Source: an uncultured SAR116 cluster alpha proteobacterium (GTDB lineage Bacteria; Pseudomonadota; Alphaproteobacteria; Puniceispirillales; Marisalimonadaceae). From it: a stretch of 64,000 nucleotides of DNA. The DNA is taken from the NCBI GenBank assembly GCA_902595145.1, contig CACJOU010000003.1, positions 50,001-114,000 of the forward strand, given 5' to 3'. Under the pieces are notes generated by a model. It searched no databases, had not been told where the DNA came from, and saw only the letters and a list, made by a program, of their open reading frames with translations. Position numbers and translations under genes: made by a program. Shown here one piece after another: positions 47,482 to 56,818 of the stretch (positions within the stretch are counted from its first letter, which is position 1; each line of letters begins with the position of its first letter).

Positions 47482-47595
47482 ATGAATTTCAAAATCATAC
47501 TTCTAGTTGTAATATTTTTATCATCTGTTTCTTTATATGGGTGCGGAAGAAAAGATTCACCTATAAAACCTTCACAAATCATTACAAAAAATTAG
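47482..47595 (+). CDS. lptM: small lipoprotein, LptM-like (not in ORF track)
   Basis: Translation MNFKIILLVVIFLSSVSLYGCGRKDSPIKPSQIITKN*; lipobox SLYGC; position between argH and lysA is characteristic. Confidence 0.8.
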   Translation: MNFKIILLVVIFLSSVSLYGCGRKDSPIKPSQIITKN

Positions 47596-47602
47596 ATTTA
47601 TT

Positions 47603-48865
47603 ATGTTTCCTTCAGGATTTTACAGAGATGAAAATGGTGAAATTAATGTTCAAGGTATTAAAATAGATACTCTTACTGCAAAGTATGGCACCCCGTTATT
47701 TATATACGATACAGGCTTAATGAAAAAAAGATATGAAGTCTTTCAAAATACTGTTAAAAGTGTCGAAGGAAATATTCACTATGCTGTCAAAGCAAATGAT
47801 TCAGTGAACATAATAAAATTTTTTGGAAAATTAGGTGCTGGGGCTGACATAGTATCTATAGGTGAATTTCACAAATGTATTGCAGCTGGAATTACTGCAG
47901 ATAGAATAATTTTTTCTGGTGTTGGAAAAGATAAAAATGAGATTGAAACAGCAATAAAAAATAAAATTTTACAATTTAATATTGAATCTGAAGAAGAACT
48001 TTATGATATCTATGAGGTTGCTTCAAAGCTCAAGATAACAGCAAATATTTGTTTAAGGATAAATCCTGATATTGCCCCAAATACTCACAAGAAAATATCA
48101 ACTGGTGAAAAAGAAACTAAATTTGGTATAGATAATGAGGATATATTCTCAATCTATGAAAAATTGCACAAATTACAATACATAAATCCAGTTGGTTTGG
48201 GTGTTCACATTGGATCTCAGATTTTTGATTTCAATTTCTTTCACAAAGCTTATTCAAACCTAAAAACTGTTGCTGATAAACTTAAAAACAATGGATTTAA
48301 AGTTCCTACTTTAGATTTAGGAGGTGGAATTGGAATATATTATGATGAAAATAAGAATCCAGATTTTGAAACCTATAAAAAAGTTATTTCTAATTTATTT
48401 CTAGGTTCTAAATATAAATTAAGCTTTGAACCAGGAAGAATCTTAATAGCTGAAGCTGGAGTTTTAATTACAAAAGTTATAAGAAATAAAAAGAATAAAG
48501 ATAAAAATTTTATTATAATTGATGCGGCAATGAACAATTTAATTAGACCAACATTATATGATGCATATCATAGGATTGAACCTGTTAAAAAGATTTCAGG
48601 TAAAAAAATTATTGCAGATATTGTTGGACCAATTTGTGAAACTGGAGATTTTATCGCTCTTAACCGAAAAATAACTGAAGTTAATAATAATGATTTATTA
48701 ATAATAAGAACTACAGGAGCATATTCATCTGTAATGAAATCTAATTACAATGCTAGGGTCGATGCAGTTGAAGTTTTAATATATAATGGTAATTCATATA
48801 AATTAAAAGAAACTGACAACATTCTAGATATAATATCAAAAGAAAAAATAATTGAGTTTATTTAA
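47603..48865 (+). CDS. lysA: diaminopimelate decarboxylase
   Basis: HYAVKANDS, GVHIGSQIFD, LGGGIGIYY, EPGRILIAEAG. Confidence 0.95.
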   Translation: MFPSGFYRDENGEINVQGIKIDTLTAKYGTPLFIYDTGLMKKRYEVFQNTVKSVEGNIHYAVKANDSVNIIKFFGKLGAGADIVSIGEFHKCIAAGITADRIIFSGVGKDKNEIETAIKNKILQFNIESEEELYDIYEVASKLKITANICLRINPDIAPNTHKKISTGEKETKFGIDNEDIFSIYEKLHKLQYINPVGLGVHIGSQIFDFNFFHKAYSNLKTVADKLKNNGFKVPTLDLGGGIGIYYDENKNPDFETYKKVISNLFLGSKYKLSFEPGRILIAEAGVLITKVIRNKKNKDKNFIIIDAAMNNLIRPTLYDAYHRIEPVKKISGKKIIADIVGPICETGDFIALNRKITEVNNNDLLIIRTTGAYSSVMKSNYNARVDAVEVLIYNGNSYKLKETDNILDIISKEKIIEFI

Positions 48866-49722
48866 TATTCTAATAATTTTTTTAACAGTGTTGCTTTAAC
48901 AGTAACATTGTCTTTTTGATTTTGAATTTTTACTCTTACTGATTTGTTAAAGCTTATTTCAGAATTTGGAAAGACAATTTTATCTTCTAATATTAATGTT
49001 TTTTCCAGAATAATTTTTCTATCTTCTCTAACTCCTATGATTTTAATTCTAGGTATTAACATTGGTCTTTTTGAAATGTTTTTAATTGTACCACTTAATT
49101 TTACATCTTGTTGTTGAACTGTAGCAATGAAATTAGTCAAGTTTAAATTTTTTGTATCTGCCAAAATAGGCAAATCAATTTTTATAAAAAAAGAGTTAAT
49201 CTTTTTAAAATAATTCTGTGAGTGATTTGGGAAATAAAAAAAACTGTAACTTAATAGAGTTGAACGAAAAAAAATAGCCAAGAAAAATATTAAACCTAAG
49301 GCTATTATAAAAAATGGTAATATATTTAACTTTTTTATTTTCTTTTTTTCACTTCCATTTTCATTCTTTTTTATTTTGTTTTTATTAGTTTCATTAAGTT
49401 TAGATAATGATAATTCTGAGGCAATTTCTGCAACTGTTTTATTTTTTTGATCTAATACAGGATTAGGTTTTTTAGCTAAAGTTTTTGATTTATCTTCCAC
49501 TACTGATTTTATAGAAGCTAACTCTTTTTTAACTTTTTCAGTTTTATGATTAATTTCAACATCATTTTTAATTAAATTTTCTTTTTGCTTTGAGGGTAAA
49601 GCCCATTTTTTATTACAAACTCCACATTTTAACCACTGAATATTACTCGTTAAAATACTTTGATTAACTTTAAATACCGTCCCGCATGATTTGCACGTTT
49701 CATGCATATATAAATTCCTCAT
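48862..49722 (-). CDS. MJ0042-type zinc-ribbon domain membrane protein
   Basis: CKSCGTVFKVNQSIL...WLKCGVCNKKW, one TM helix, C-terminal DUF3426-like domain. Confidence 0.82.
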   Translation of the reverse strand: MRNLYMHETCKSCGTVFKVNQSILTSNIQWLKCGVCNKKWALPSKQKENLIKNDVEINHKTEKVKKELASIKSVVEDKSKTLAKKPNPVLDQKNKTVAEIASELSLSKLNETNKNKIKKNENGSEKKKIKKLNILPFFIIALGLIFFLAIFFRSTLLSYSFFYFPNHSQNYFKKINSFFIKIDLPILADTKNLNLTNFIATVQQQDVKLSGTIKNISKRPMLIPRIKIIGVREDRKIILEKTLILEDKIVFPNSEISFNKSVRVKIQNQKDNVTVKATLLKKLLEY

Positions 49723-49804
49723 GAAATTATTGAAATAATCATATATTGTATACTAACATGGCTTTTATTGCCAACATGTTTAAATCAATTTGAATTGAAT
49801 TTTA

Positions 49805-50419
49805 ATGTTATTCAGAATTTTTAAAATCTTTTTTATATTTTTATTAACTTCATTGTTTACTCTTTTTTTTATTGAATTAAATAACTTTAAAAAAAATATT
49901 TTATCTTTAACAAAGTATTCTAAATTAGAAAGCCCTAATATTGTTATATTAACTGGGGGTGCTAATAGGATTAAGGATGGTTTAAAAATCATTGAAGATT
50001 TTAAAAATTCAAAAAATATCAATTATAAAATTCTTGTAAGTGGTACTGGTATGGGTTTTACCAAAAGTAGTCTTAAAAAAAAATTAGGACCAAACTTTAA
50101 TCCTCAGTTAATTCAATGCTGTATTGACCTAGACTACGTTTCAAAAAACACTTTAACAAATGCTAGCGAAACTTTAAAATGGACTAATAAAAATGATATA
50201 AAAGAATTTATACTAATAACTAGTAATTATCATATGCCAAGAGCTATTCTTGAGTTCAAGAATGTTATGCCAAATTTAAAAATTTATACCTATGCTATTA
50301 CCCCTAAAAAACATGACATTGAAAATTGGCTTAATTCATATCAAACCTTTAGTTTAGTTTTTACAGAATATTGTAAATTTATAATTGCAGGCCTTAGGAT
50401 AAAATTTTTTAGCACATAA
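49805..50419 (+). CDS. YdcF/DUF218 family protein
   Basis: IVILTGGANRIKDGLKII, NASETLKWTNKNDIKEFILITSNYHMPRA. Confidence 0.85.
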   Translation: MLFRIFKIFFIFLLTSLFTLFFIELNNFKKNILSLTKYSKLESPNIVILTGGANRIKDGLKIIEDFKNSKNINYKILVSGTGMGFTKSSLKKKLGPNFNPQLIQCCIDLDYVSKNTLTNASETLKWTNKNDIKEFILITSNYHMPRAILEFKNVMPNLKIYTYAITPKKHDIENWLNSYQTFSLVFTEYCKFIIAGLRIKFFST

Positions 50420-50425
50420 TTTTTT

Positions 50426-51310
50426 CTATATTTGGCCTGCTTCAATTATTTTCTTACGTATTGATCTTGTTCTAGAAAAGAAAGAATGTAATTTTTGACC
50501 TTGTTTTTTTCTTATAGCTTTTTGAAGATCTGATAAATCTTCGTTAAATCTTTGTAACATCTCAAGAACAGCTTCGGAATTATTTAAAAAAACATCTCTC
50601 CACATAATTGGATCTGATGCAGCAATTCTAGTAAAATCTCTAAAACCTGAAGCAGAAAATTTGATTACATCATTCTTTAAATCTGCTTCCAAGTCAGAAG
50701 CTGTTCCAACAATAGTATATGCAATTAAATGTGGTAGATGTGAGGTAATTGCGAGAATTTTATCATGATATTCTGCACTTACAGTTTCAACGATAGCTCC
50801 AAAATTTTTAAAAAACTTAGCAAGTTTTTTTGTATTATCTGTTTCCTTATTACAAATAATCAACCAATATCTATTTTCAAATAGTGAGCTAAATCCAGAT
50901 TGAGGTCCAGAATATTCTGTGCCCGCAAGAGGATGTGATGGTATGAAATTAACACTCTTTGGTATGTATGGATTAACGTCGTTTATAACGGAACTTTTCG
51001 TAGATCCAGTATCAGTAACTATGGCATTTTCTTTTAATGAAGATGCAATTGATATTGCTACCGTTTTCATAGAACCAACAGGTACTGCAAGTATAACTAA
51101 ATCTGCTTCCTTTACTGCATTATGAATCTCATCACAAACATATGTGGCTATTTTCATTTCTGATACTATATCTCTGTGTTTTGAATTTACGTCATATGCA
51201 AAAGTTGTAACTCCTTCTATTTGTTTTGCTTTAATTGCATGTAAAATAGAGGTTCCAATTAAACCTAAACCTATAATAGAAATTTTTTTAAATTCTGATT
51301 TCATCTTCAT
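50426..51310 (-). CDS. prephenate/arogenate dehydrogenase family
   Basis: ISIIGLGLIGTSILHAI, VTDTGSTKSSVI, FIPSHPLAGTEYSGP. Confidence 0.92.
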   Translation of the reverse strand: MKMKSEFKKISIIGLGLIGTSILHAIKAKQIEGVTTFAYDVNSKHRDIVSEMKIATYVCDEIHNAVKEADLVILAVPVGSMKTVAISIASSLKENAIVTDTGSTKSSVINDVNPYIPKSVNFIPSHPLAGTEYSGPQSGFSSLFENRYWLIICNKETDNTKKLAKFFKNFGAIVETVSAEYHDKILAITSHLPHLIAYTIVGTASDLEADLKNDVIKFSASGFRDFTRIAASDPIMWRDVFLNNSEAVLEMLQRFNEDLSDLQKAIRKKQGQKLHSFFSRTRSIRKKIIEAGQI

Positions 51311-52395
51311 TTTTTAAAAAAAGTTTTCAATTCACTTATAAACTTTATATTTTCTTCTTTAGTACCTATTGAAACTCTTAAATAATTTGATAAGCCATAA
51401 ACTTTCATTCCCCTAACTAATATTCCTTTTGAAGCAAGAAAACTTTCTGCATTCTCTGCACAATAGTTATGCTCAATAGGAAACTTTATTAATAGAAAAT
51501 TAGTTATCGAACTTTGAAATTCCAAGTTAAGTGATTTCAATTCTGTTTCTAACCAAGACATCCATTTGAGGTTATGTTGAACAGATTTTTTTTGAAACTC
51601 TAAATCTTCTAAAGCTGCAACACCTGCCATAATAGCAGCGGCATTTACACTAAATGGACCACGTACTTTCATAAGGTTTTCAATTATATTTTCTGATGCA
51701 TAACCCCAGCCTAATCTCAAAGATGCTAAACCATGCAATTTTGAAAACGTTCTTAACATTATCACATTTTCATACTTCTCTGCGAGTTCACTACCATCTA
51801 TGTAATCATCATTAACAACAAATTCTGAATAAGCAGCGTCATAAATTAAAAGAATATTTTTAGGAATTGATTCGTGTAGTCTAATAACTTCATTCTTAGA
51901 TATAAATGTGCCTGTCGGATTATTAGGGTTTGCTAAAAAAATTAGCTTGGTTTTCTTACTTATCTTTGAAAGAATATTATCAACACTAGCTGTACGATTT
52001 ACATCATTTGCTATAACACCCGTAGCGCCCGCTATCGAAATGGCTTGAGGAAATTGTAGAAATCCAAATTCTGTATATATTGCTTCATCATTGTAATTCA
52101 AATAAGTTTGTGCAAGGATTGATATTAGTTCATCGGAACCATTACCTAAAATAATTTTATTCTTATTTAGTGAATATCTTTTAGATATTGCACTTAATAA
52201 CTTGTCACTTATCTGTGGTGGATATCTATTTAGATCATAAGAGAAAATTTTAAGAGCTTTAATCGCATCTAAAGATGCACCCAACGCGCTTTCATTTGCA
52301 GATAATCTAATTAAGTTATTTATTTTACTTTTACCAAAGTTTGGTTTGTAAGTATGTAATTTTTCAATATTTGGTTTTGGAGAAGGAAAATCCAT
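51307..52395 (-). CDS. hisC: histidinol-phosphate aminotransferase
   Basis: RLSANESALG, ILGNGSDELI, NPNNPTGT, RTFSKLHGLASLRLGWG. Confidence 0.92.
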   Translation of the reverse strand: MDFPSPKPNIEKLHTYKPNFGKSKINNLIRLSANESALGASLDAIKALKIFSYDLNRYPPQISDKLLSAISKRYSLNKNKIILGNGSDELISILAQTYLNYNDEAIYTEFGFLQFPQAISIAGATGVIANDVNRTASVDNILSKISKKTKLIFLANPNNPTGTFISKNEVIRLHESIPKNILLIYDAAYSEFVVNDDYIDGSELAEKYENVIMLRTFSKLHGLASLRLGWGYASENIIENLMKVRGPFSVNAAAIMAGVAALEDLEFQKKSVQHNLKWMSWLETELKSLNLEFQSSITNFLLIKFPIEHNYCAENAESFLASKGILVRGMKVYGLSNYLRVSIGTKEENIKFISELKTFFKK

Positions 52396-52403
52396 TAAGT
52401 GTC

Positions 52404-52937
52404 CTAAACATCTTCTTTTTTTAATTTTACAATGCTATAATCTTTTTGATTAATGTTCTTATAAAGTGGTACATTTGCCATAACATCAAAATTTACTCTC
52501 ATTTCTGTTTGTTTTTTTAATTTATCTATACTTTGGCTATCAATAAATCCAAGTTCTATATCTTGTTTTTCTAATGAGGCTAGTAAACTTACAACACTTG
52601 AAAAGTAAGTAGTTTTAAAATAGTTACCAAAATGAGCTAAATAAGCAGATTTAATTTCGTCATCATTCCCAGCAACACCAATTTTAATAATTCTCTGCAT
52701 TGATAAATTAGATGAAATAATTTGTCGCCAAACTTTTTCAACTAAAAATTTGTCTAGGCCTAAATTTACTAGTTTCTTTATTAAATCCTCTTCTCTTTTT
52801 GGATCAAACGGAAAGCTTCCTTTTTTAGCATCCATAATCTTAGAGGCCAAAGATTGCCTATCTATTATTAATTGGCATAAGTTTTTGTCAATTTCATCAA
52901 TTTTAGACCTAAGTTCATCTAATTCTAAATTGTTCAT
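52404..52937 (-). CDS. chorismate mutase with short C-terminal extension (likely start 52937)
   Basis: AroQ-type domain LDELRSKIDEIDKNLCQLIIDRQSLASKIMDAK...FDPKREEDLIKKL...VWRQIISSNLSMQ. Confidence 0.85.
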   Translation of the reverse strand: MNNLELDELRSKIDEIDKNLCQLIIDRQSLASKIMDAKKGSFPFDPKREEDLIKKLVNLGLDKFLVEKVWRQIISSNLSMQRIIKIGVAGNDDEIKSAYLAHFGNYFKTTYFSSVVSLLASLEKQDIELGFIDSQSIDKLKKQTEMRVNFDVMANVPLYKNINQKDYSIVKLKKEDV

Positions 52938-53068
52938 ATTTCGCCTTTTCTTTAAGTACATATATATACTTTAATAAAATAAAATAAACTTTTTGATTAA
53001 ATTAATTTTTATAATACGATAATTTTTTATTAATTGTTTAATAATTTTTCAATTTTCAAAGGACTCAA

Positions 53069-53833
53069 ATGCTAGAAATCTTCATTATTAATGCTTTATC
53101 AGATAATTATATTTATTTATTACGAAATGAACACAAAAATATAACAAGCGTAATAGATCCAGGAGAAGCGGAGCCAGTAATAAAGTTTTTGAATAATAAG
53201 AGATGGAATTTAGATGAGGTTATTAATACCCACCATCATCATGACCATGTTGGAGGAAATAGAGAGCTTTTACATATTTATAAATCAAAGTTGATTGCTC
53301 CCTCTTATGAAAATGAGCGTATTTCAAATATTGATATTCTTGTTTCAGATAATGAAACTGTGATTATTACTGGTATACCTACAAAAGTATTTCATACACC
53401 CGGTCATACATTAGGTCATGTATGTTTTTATATGCCTGAAGAAAAATCATTGTTTTCAGGAGATACTCTATTTTATTTAGGTTGTGGTAGAGTTTTTGAA
53501 GGTACTATGGAGCAAATGTGGTCAAGTTTGTTAAAACTTAGATCTTTGCCAGAAGATACATCAGTATATTGTGGTCACGAATATACTTTATCTAATATGA
53601 AATTCGCTAATTATATTGATACTAACAATGCTGTATTAAATAAAGTTTGCTTAGAAATTAAAAAGAAAAGAGAGAAAGGATTGCCAACTGTTCCATTTAA
53701 TTTAGGAGTAGAAAAGAAAATTAATCCATTTTTAAGGGCAGACGATGATAATTTTATAAATTCAGTTGGTTTAAGTAGTAACAATGCCACTGAGTCTTTC
53801 AGCGAAATAAGGCTTAAAAAGGACAGTTTTTAA
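53069..53833 (+). CDS. gloB: hydroxyacylglutathione hydrolase (glyoxalase II)
   Basis: THHHHDHVGGN metallo-beta-lactamase motif, HTPGHTLGHVCF, YCGHEYTLSN. Confidence 0.95.
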   Translation: MLEIFIINALSDNYIYLLRNEHKNITSVIDPGEAEPVIKFLNNKRWNLDEVINTHHHHDHVGGNRELLHIYKSKLIAPSYENERISNIDILVSDNETVIITGIPTKVFHTPGHTLGHVCFYMPEEKSLFSGDTLFYLGCGRVFEGTMEQMWSSLLKLRSLPEDTSVYCGHEYTLSNMKFANYIDTNNAVLNKVCLEIKKKREKGLPTVPFNLGVEKKINPFLRADDDNFINSVGLSSNNATESFSEIRLKKDSF

Positions 53834-54186
53834 ATATTTGATAACTCGTAAGCAACCTCACAATCATTAAAAATGTTAGGTTTAGAGATGTTTACTTTTG
53901 CACCAATTACATAAGTATATAACATCAAAGTTGAATGTATCTTTTCTACGAGTATTTCTAGTAACTGAAAGTGTTGACTTTGTATAATGTCAATTAGACA
54001 TTTTCTAAATTGACTATAATCTTGTGTTGATTCTAGATTATCCTGCTCTGGTTCAGAATCATTTGAAAGTAGTAATTCTACATTTACTATTATTTTTTGT
54101 TTAGATTGTTTTTCGTGTTCATAAACACCTACTGATGCTTGTATAATTAAATTATTTATGAGTATTTTTCTATTTCTTACTTTCAT
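53830..54186 (-). CDS. folB: dihydroneopterin aldolase family (likely start 54186)
   Basis: LINNLIIQASVGVYEHEKQSKQKIIVNVEL. Confidence 0.82.
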   Translation of the reverse strand: MKVRNRKILINNLIIQASVGVYEHEKQSKQKIIVNVELLLSNDSEPEQDNLESTQDYSQFRKCLIDIIQSQHFQLLEILVEKIHSTLMLYTYVIGAKVNISKPNIFNDCEVAYELSNI

Positions 54187-54199
54187 GCTATCTTTCTTA

Positions 54200-54973
54200 T
54201 TATAATCCAACATCTCTTCTTGGAGGAGCAAGATGTGCTCCACCATCAAGAACCGTTACATGGCCAGTCATAGATTTAGTATTCATAATGAGTTGAATTG
54301 CATTTAAAATTTCTTCAACTGTAGAGGATGACTTTAACAAGTTTTTTTTATGCGATTTTTCAAAAGCTTTTTGATCTTGTCCAGGTGCTGACAAAGTTAT
54401 CCCAGGAGCAATTCCATTTACTCTTAAACAAGAAGCATAAGTCAGTGCTGACATTTTTGTAAGACCATACATTGCTTGTTTTGATAATGTGTAAGTATAG
54501 TAATCTGGATTCAATCCAAAAATTTTTGCATCGAGAATATTTATAACAAAGCCTTTAGAACTACTTTCATTTTTTGTTATCTTCATAGTGCATTTAGCTA
54601 ACGCTTTAGTTAAAAGTGTAGGAGCAATAAAGTTTACTGACATATGACGATGTAGCTCTTCTACGTTAAAACTGTTCCCATCATCATAATTAAAATAACC
54701 GGCATTATTAATTAATCCAACCCATTTCGAATCTTGCGCTTCAATTTCGTTTACTAATTTTTCAACATCTGAGTTACAAGTTAAATCAGCTTGATGTGTA
54801 CTTACATTTCCTCCAATTTTAAATAAATAATCTGCTGTATCTTCAGCCAATATTTTCGATTTATTATAGTGAATAGCTACTTTCCAGCCTTTCTTTATTA
54901 AATCAATAGCTATAAATTTTCCTAATCTTTTTGCTGAAGCTGTAACGAGTATTGTTTTATTATTATTTTCCAA
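54200..54973 (-). CDS. SDR family oxidoreductase, FolM/pteridine-reductase-like
   Basis: ILVTASAKRLGKFIAIDL, INNAGYF, YTYTLSKQAMYGLTKM; next to folB. Confidence 0.78.
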   Translation of the reverse strand: MENNNKTILVTASAKRLGKFIAIDLIKKGWKVAIHYNKSKILAEDTADYLFKIGGNVSTHQADLTCNSDVEKLVNEIEAQDSKWVGLINNAGYFNYDDGNSFNVEELHRHMSVNFIAPTLLTKALAKCTMKITKNESSSKGFVINILDAKIFGLNPDYYTYTLSKQAMYGLTKMSALTYASCLRVNGIAPGITLSAPGQDQKAFEKSHKKNLLKSSSTVEEILNAIQLIMNTKSMTGHVTVLDGGAHLAPPRRDVGL

Positions 54974-54975
54974 AT

Positions 54976-55773
54976 TTATTTTTCCTTTTGTAAAATAGAA
55001 TATGAAGTATCTCTTATTAATTTTAAATAGCTATTAAAAGATTTATCTTGCAATGAATTTCTTAGACCTAATTTTTGCCAGGATTGGTTATTTAAATATT
55101 TAGGAGGCTTAAATTTCTTAATCACTCTTAGGGGCTCTATTCCTGTTACCAAAACTTCGTCACTTAATAAAGCCGCTTCTTCTATTGAATGTGTCACCAT
55201 TAAAACAGTAAGGGAATTTTTTTTTATTATTGAAACAAGCTCAGTTGAAATAATTTCCCTACTTAAGTTATCTAGCGCTGCAAATGGTTCATCTAACAAT
55301 AATAAACTAGGATAAAAAAGCAACGCTCTTGCGATTGCAACCCTTTGTAATAACCCTCCTGATAGTTTATGAGGAAAGTATGAAGAAAACTCACCTAACC
55401 CAATATCTTTGATAAGTTTATCTACATTTTTATAGTTTGTTTTTTTATTATTAGAATTTGCTAATGTAATATTATTATAAACATTTAACCAGGGCATTAA
55501 AGAAGGATTTTGTTGAATTAAAGTTATTTGGTTAATTACTTTATTCAAAGTTTGATTTTCAAATTTTATTTCTCCTTTTTCAGGCTCAATTAACCCAGCT
55601 ATTAACTTTAATAAGCTTGTTTTCCCAGTGCCTGAAGGGCCAATAATGCTTGTAAATTTGCCTTTTTTAATTTTACAGTTAAAGTTATCCAAAATAGTTT
55701 TTTTATTATTTTGTTCATTATATGAGAAAGATACGTTTTTTAAAATTAAATCATTAATTTGATCTTTATTCAT
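54976..55773 (-). CDS. ABC transporter ATP-binding protein, NitT/TauT-like
   Basis: GPSGTGKTSLLKLIAG, LSGGLLQRVAIARALLFYPSLLLLDEPFAALD, VTHSIEEA. Confidence 0.88.
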   Translation of the reverse strand: MNKDQINDLILKNVSFSYNEQNNKKTILDNFNCKIKKGKFTSIIGPSGTGKTSLLKLIAGLIEPEKGEIKFENQTLNKVINQITLIQQNPSLMPWLNVYNNITLANSNNKKTNYKNVDKLIKDIGLGEFSSYFPHKLSGGLLQRVAIARALLFYPSLLLLDEPFAALDNLSREIISTELVSIIKKNSLTVLMVTHSIEEAALLSDEVLVTGIEPLRVIKKFKPPKYLNNQSWQKLGLRNSLQDKSFNSYLKLIRDTSYSILQKEK

Positions 55774-55776
55774 ATC

Positions 55777-56772
55777 TTATGGAGCCTCAACAATATAATC
55801 TGGAGAAATTTTAGTTTTTTTAATTATACTTCCTACGTTTATATTTTTAAATAAACCATATTTTGTCATTAAAATTGATTTCAATCCATAACTATTGGCA
55901 CCTAAAATATCTGTATGTAGAGTATCACCAACCATACCTATTCTAGATAAAGAAATATGTCTCCCTGATAGCTCATTTAGTCTATTTATAGCCAGCTCAA
56001 AAATTGTTGGAAAAGGTTTTCCCAACCAAAAAGGGAGATGAATGCCGTTTTTTATTAAGTGTGATACATAATATGCAGGCTCCATACTAAAATTTTTTTC
56101 ATGTGGAGCTACTAAATCTGGGTTAGCTACAAATAAAGGTCTTGGATTTACTTTTAAAGAATTAAACAAAATTTCTTGCCATACAGTGTCCCATTGGAGT
56201 GTTCCTAATAATATAAATGAATTCATTTCATCGAACATTTCAAGGTCTTGTTCAAGTTCAAAACAGCTAATGTTGGGTATAATAAATTTGTTACCAACAT
56301 TACCCAAAACACCTAAAGGACCCTCAGGTTGATTTAATGACAAAAATATTTCAGCTGTTTCTCTACTTGAAATTATCTCTTCATTTGAAAATTCAAGTCC
56401 TAACGAGGCAAGTTGATCTCTTTTTTTAAATGAACTACTACTTGCTCCATTGGTTACAACAAGAAGAGTGATATTTTTTTGTCTTGCTTTTTCTAGTGTT
56501 TCAATAATTCCAGGAATAAGTGCAGAACCGACATTTAACACACCAAACGCATCCAATAATAAGGCGTCAAAATTATCTAAAATATTCTCTAATCTAGGAG
56601 CTAAAATTATGTCTTGGTTATTCTCTTGATATTTTGGAAAAAAATCTCGCATATTTTCATAAATATTTATGACAGAATCTGCATTCATACCTTTGACTGG
56701 TGGAATAATAAATTTTTGATCAAATTGAAATTTTTCTAATACAAATTCAGATTTTATATTAAAATTTTCCAT
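55777..56772 (-). CDS. HAD-superfamily class IIA hydrolase (NagD-like)
   Basis: DALLLDAFGVLNVGSALIPG, VVTNGASSS, GMVGDTLHTDILGANSYGLKSILM. Confidence 0.87.
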   Translation of the reverse strand: MENFNIKSEFVLEKFQFDQKFIIPPVKGMNADSVINIYENMRDFFPKYQENNQDIILAPRLENILDNFDALLLDAFGVLNVGSALIPGIIETLEKARQKNITLLVVTNGASSSSFKKRDQLASLGLEFSNEEIISSRETAEIFLSLNQPEGPLGVLGNVGNKFIIPNISCFELEQDLEMFDEMNSFILLGTLQWDTVWQEILFNSLKVNPRPLFVANPDLVAPHEKNFSMEPAYYVSHLIKNGIHLPFWLGKPFPTIFELAINRLNELSGRHISLSRIGMVGDTLHTDILGANSYGLKSILMTKYGLFKNINVGSIIKKTKISPDYIVEAP

Positions 56773-56818
56773 ACTTATTTTAAATCCTCTAAATTAAAAC
56801 TATTTTGAAAGGATAAAA

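Noticed and set aside
54187-54249. Apparent 50-nt overlap between folB and the SDR gene
   Set aside because: Disappears if folB starts at the internal ATG at 54186 (MKVRNRK), which fits the family better.
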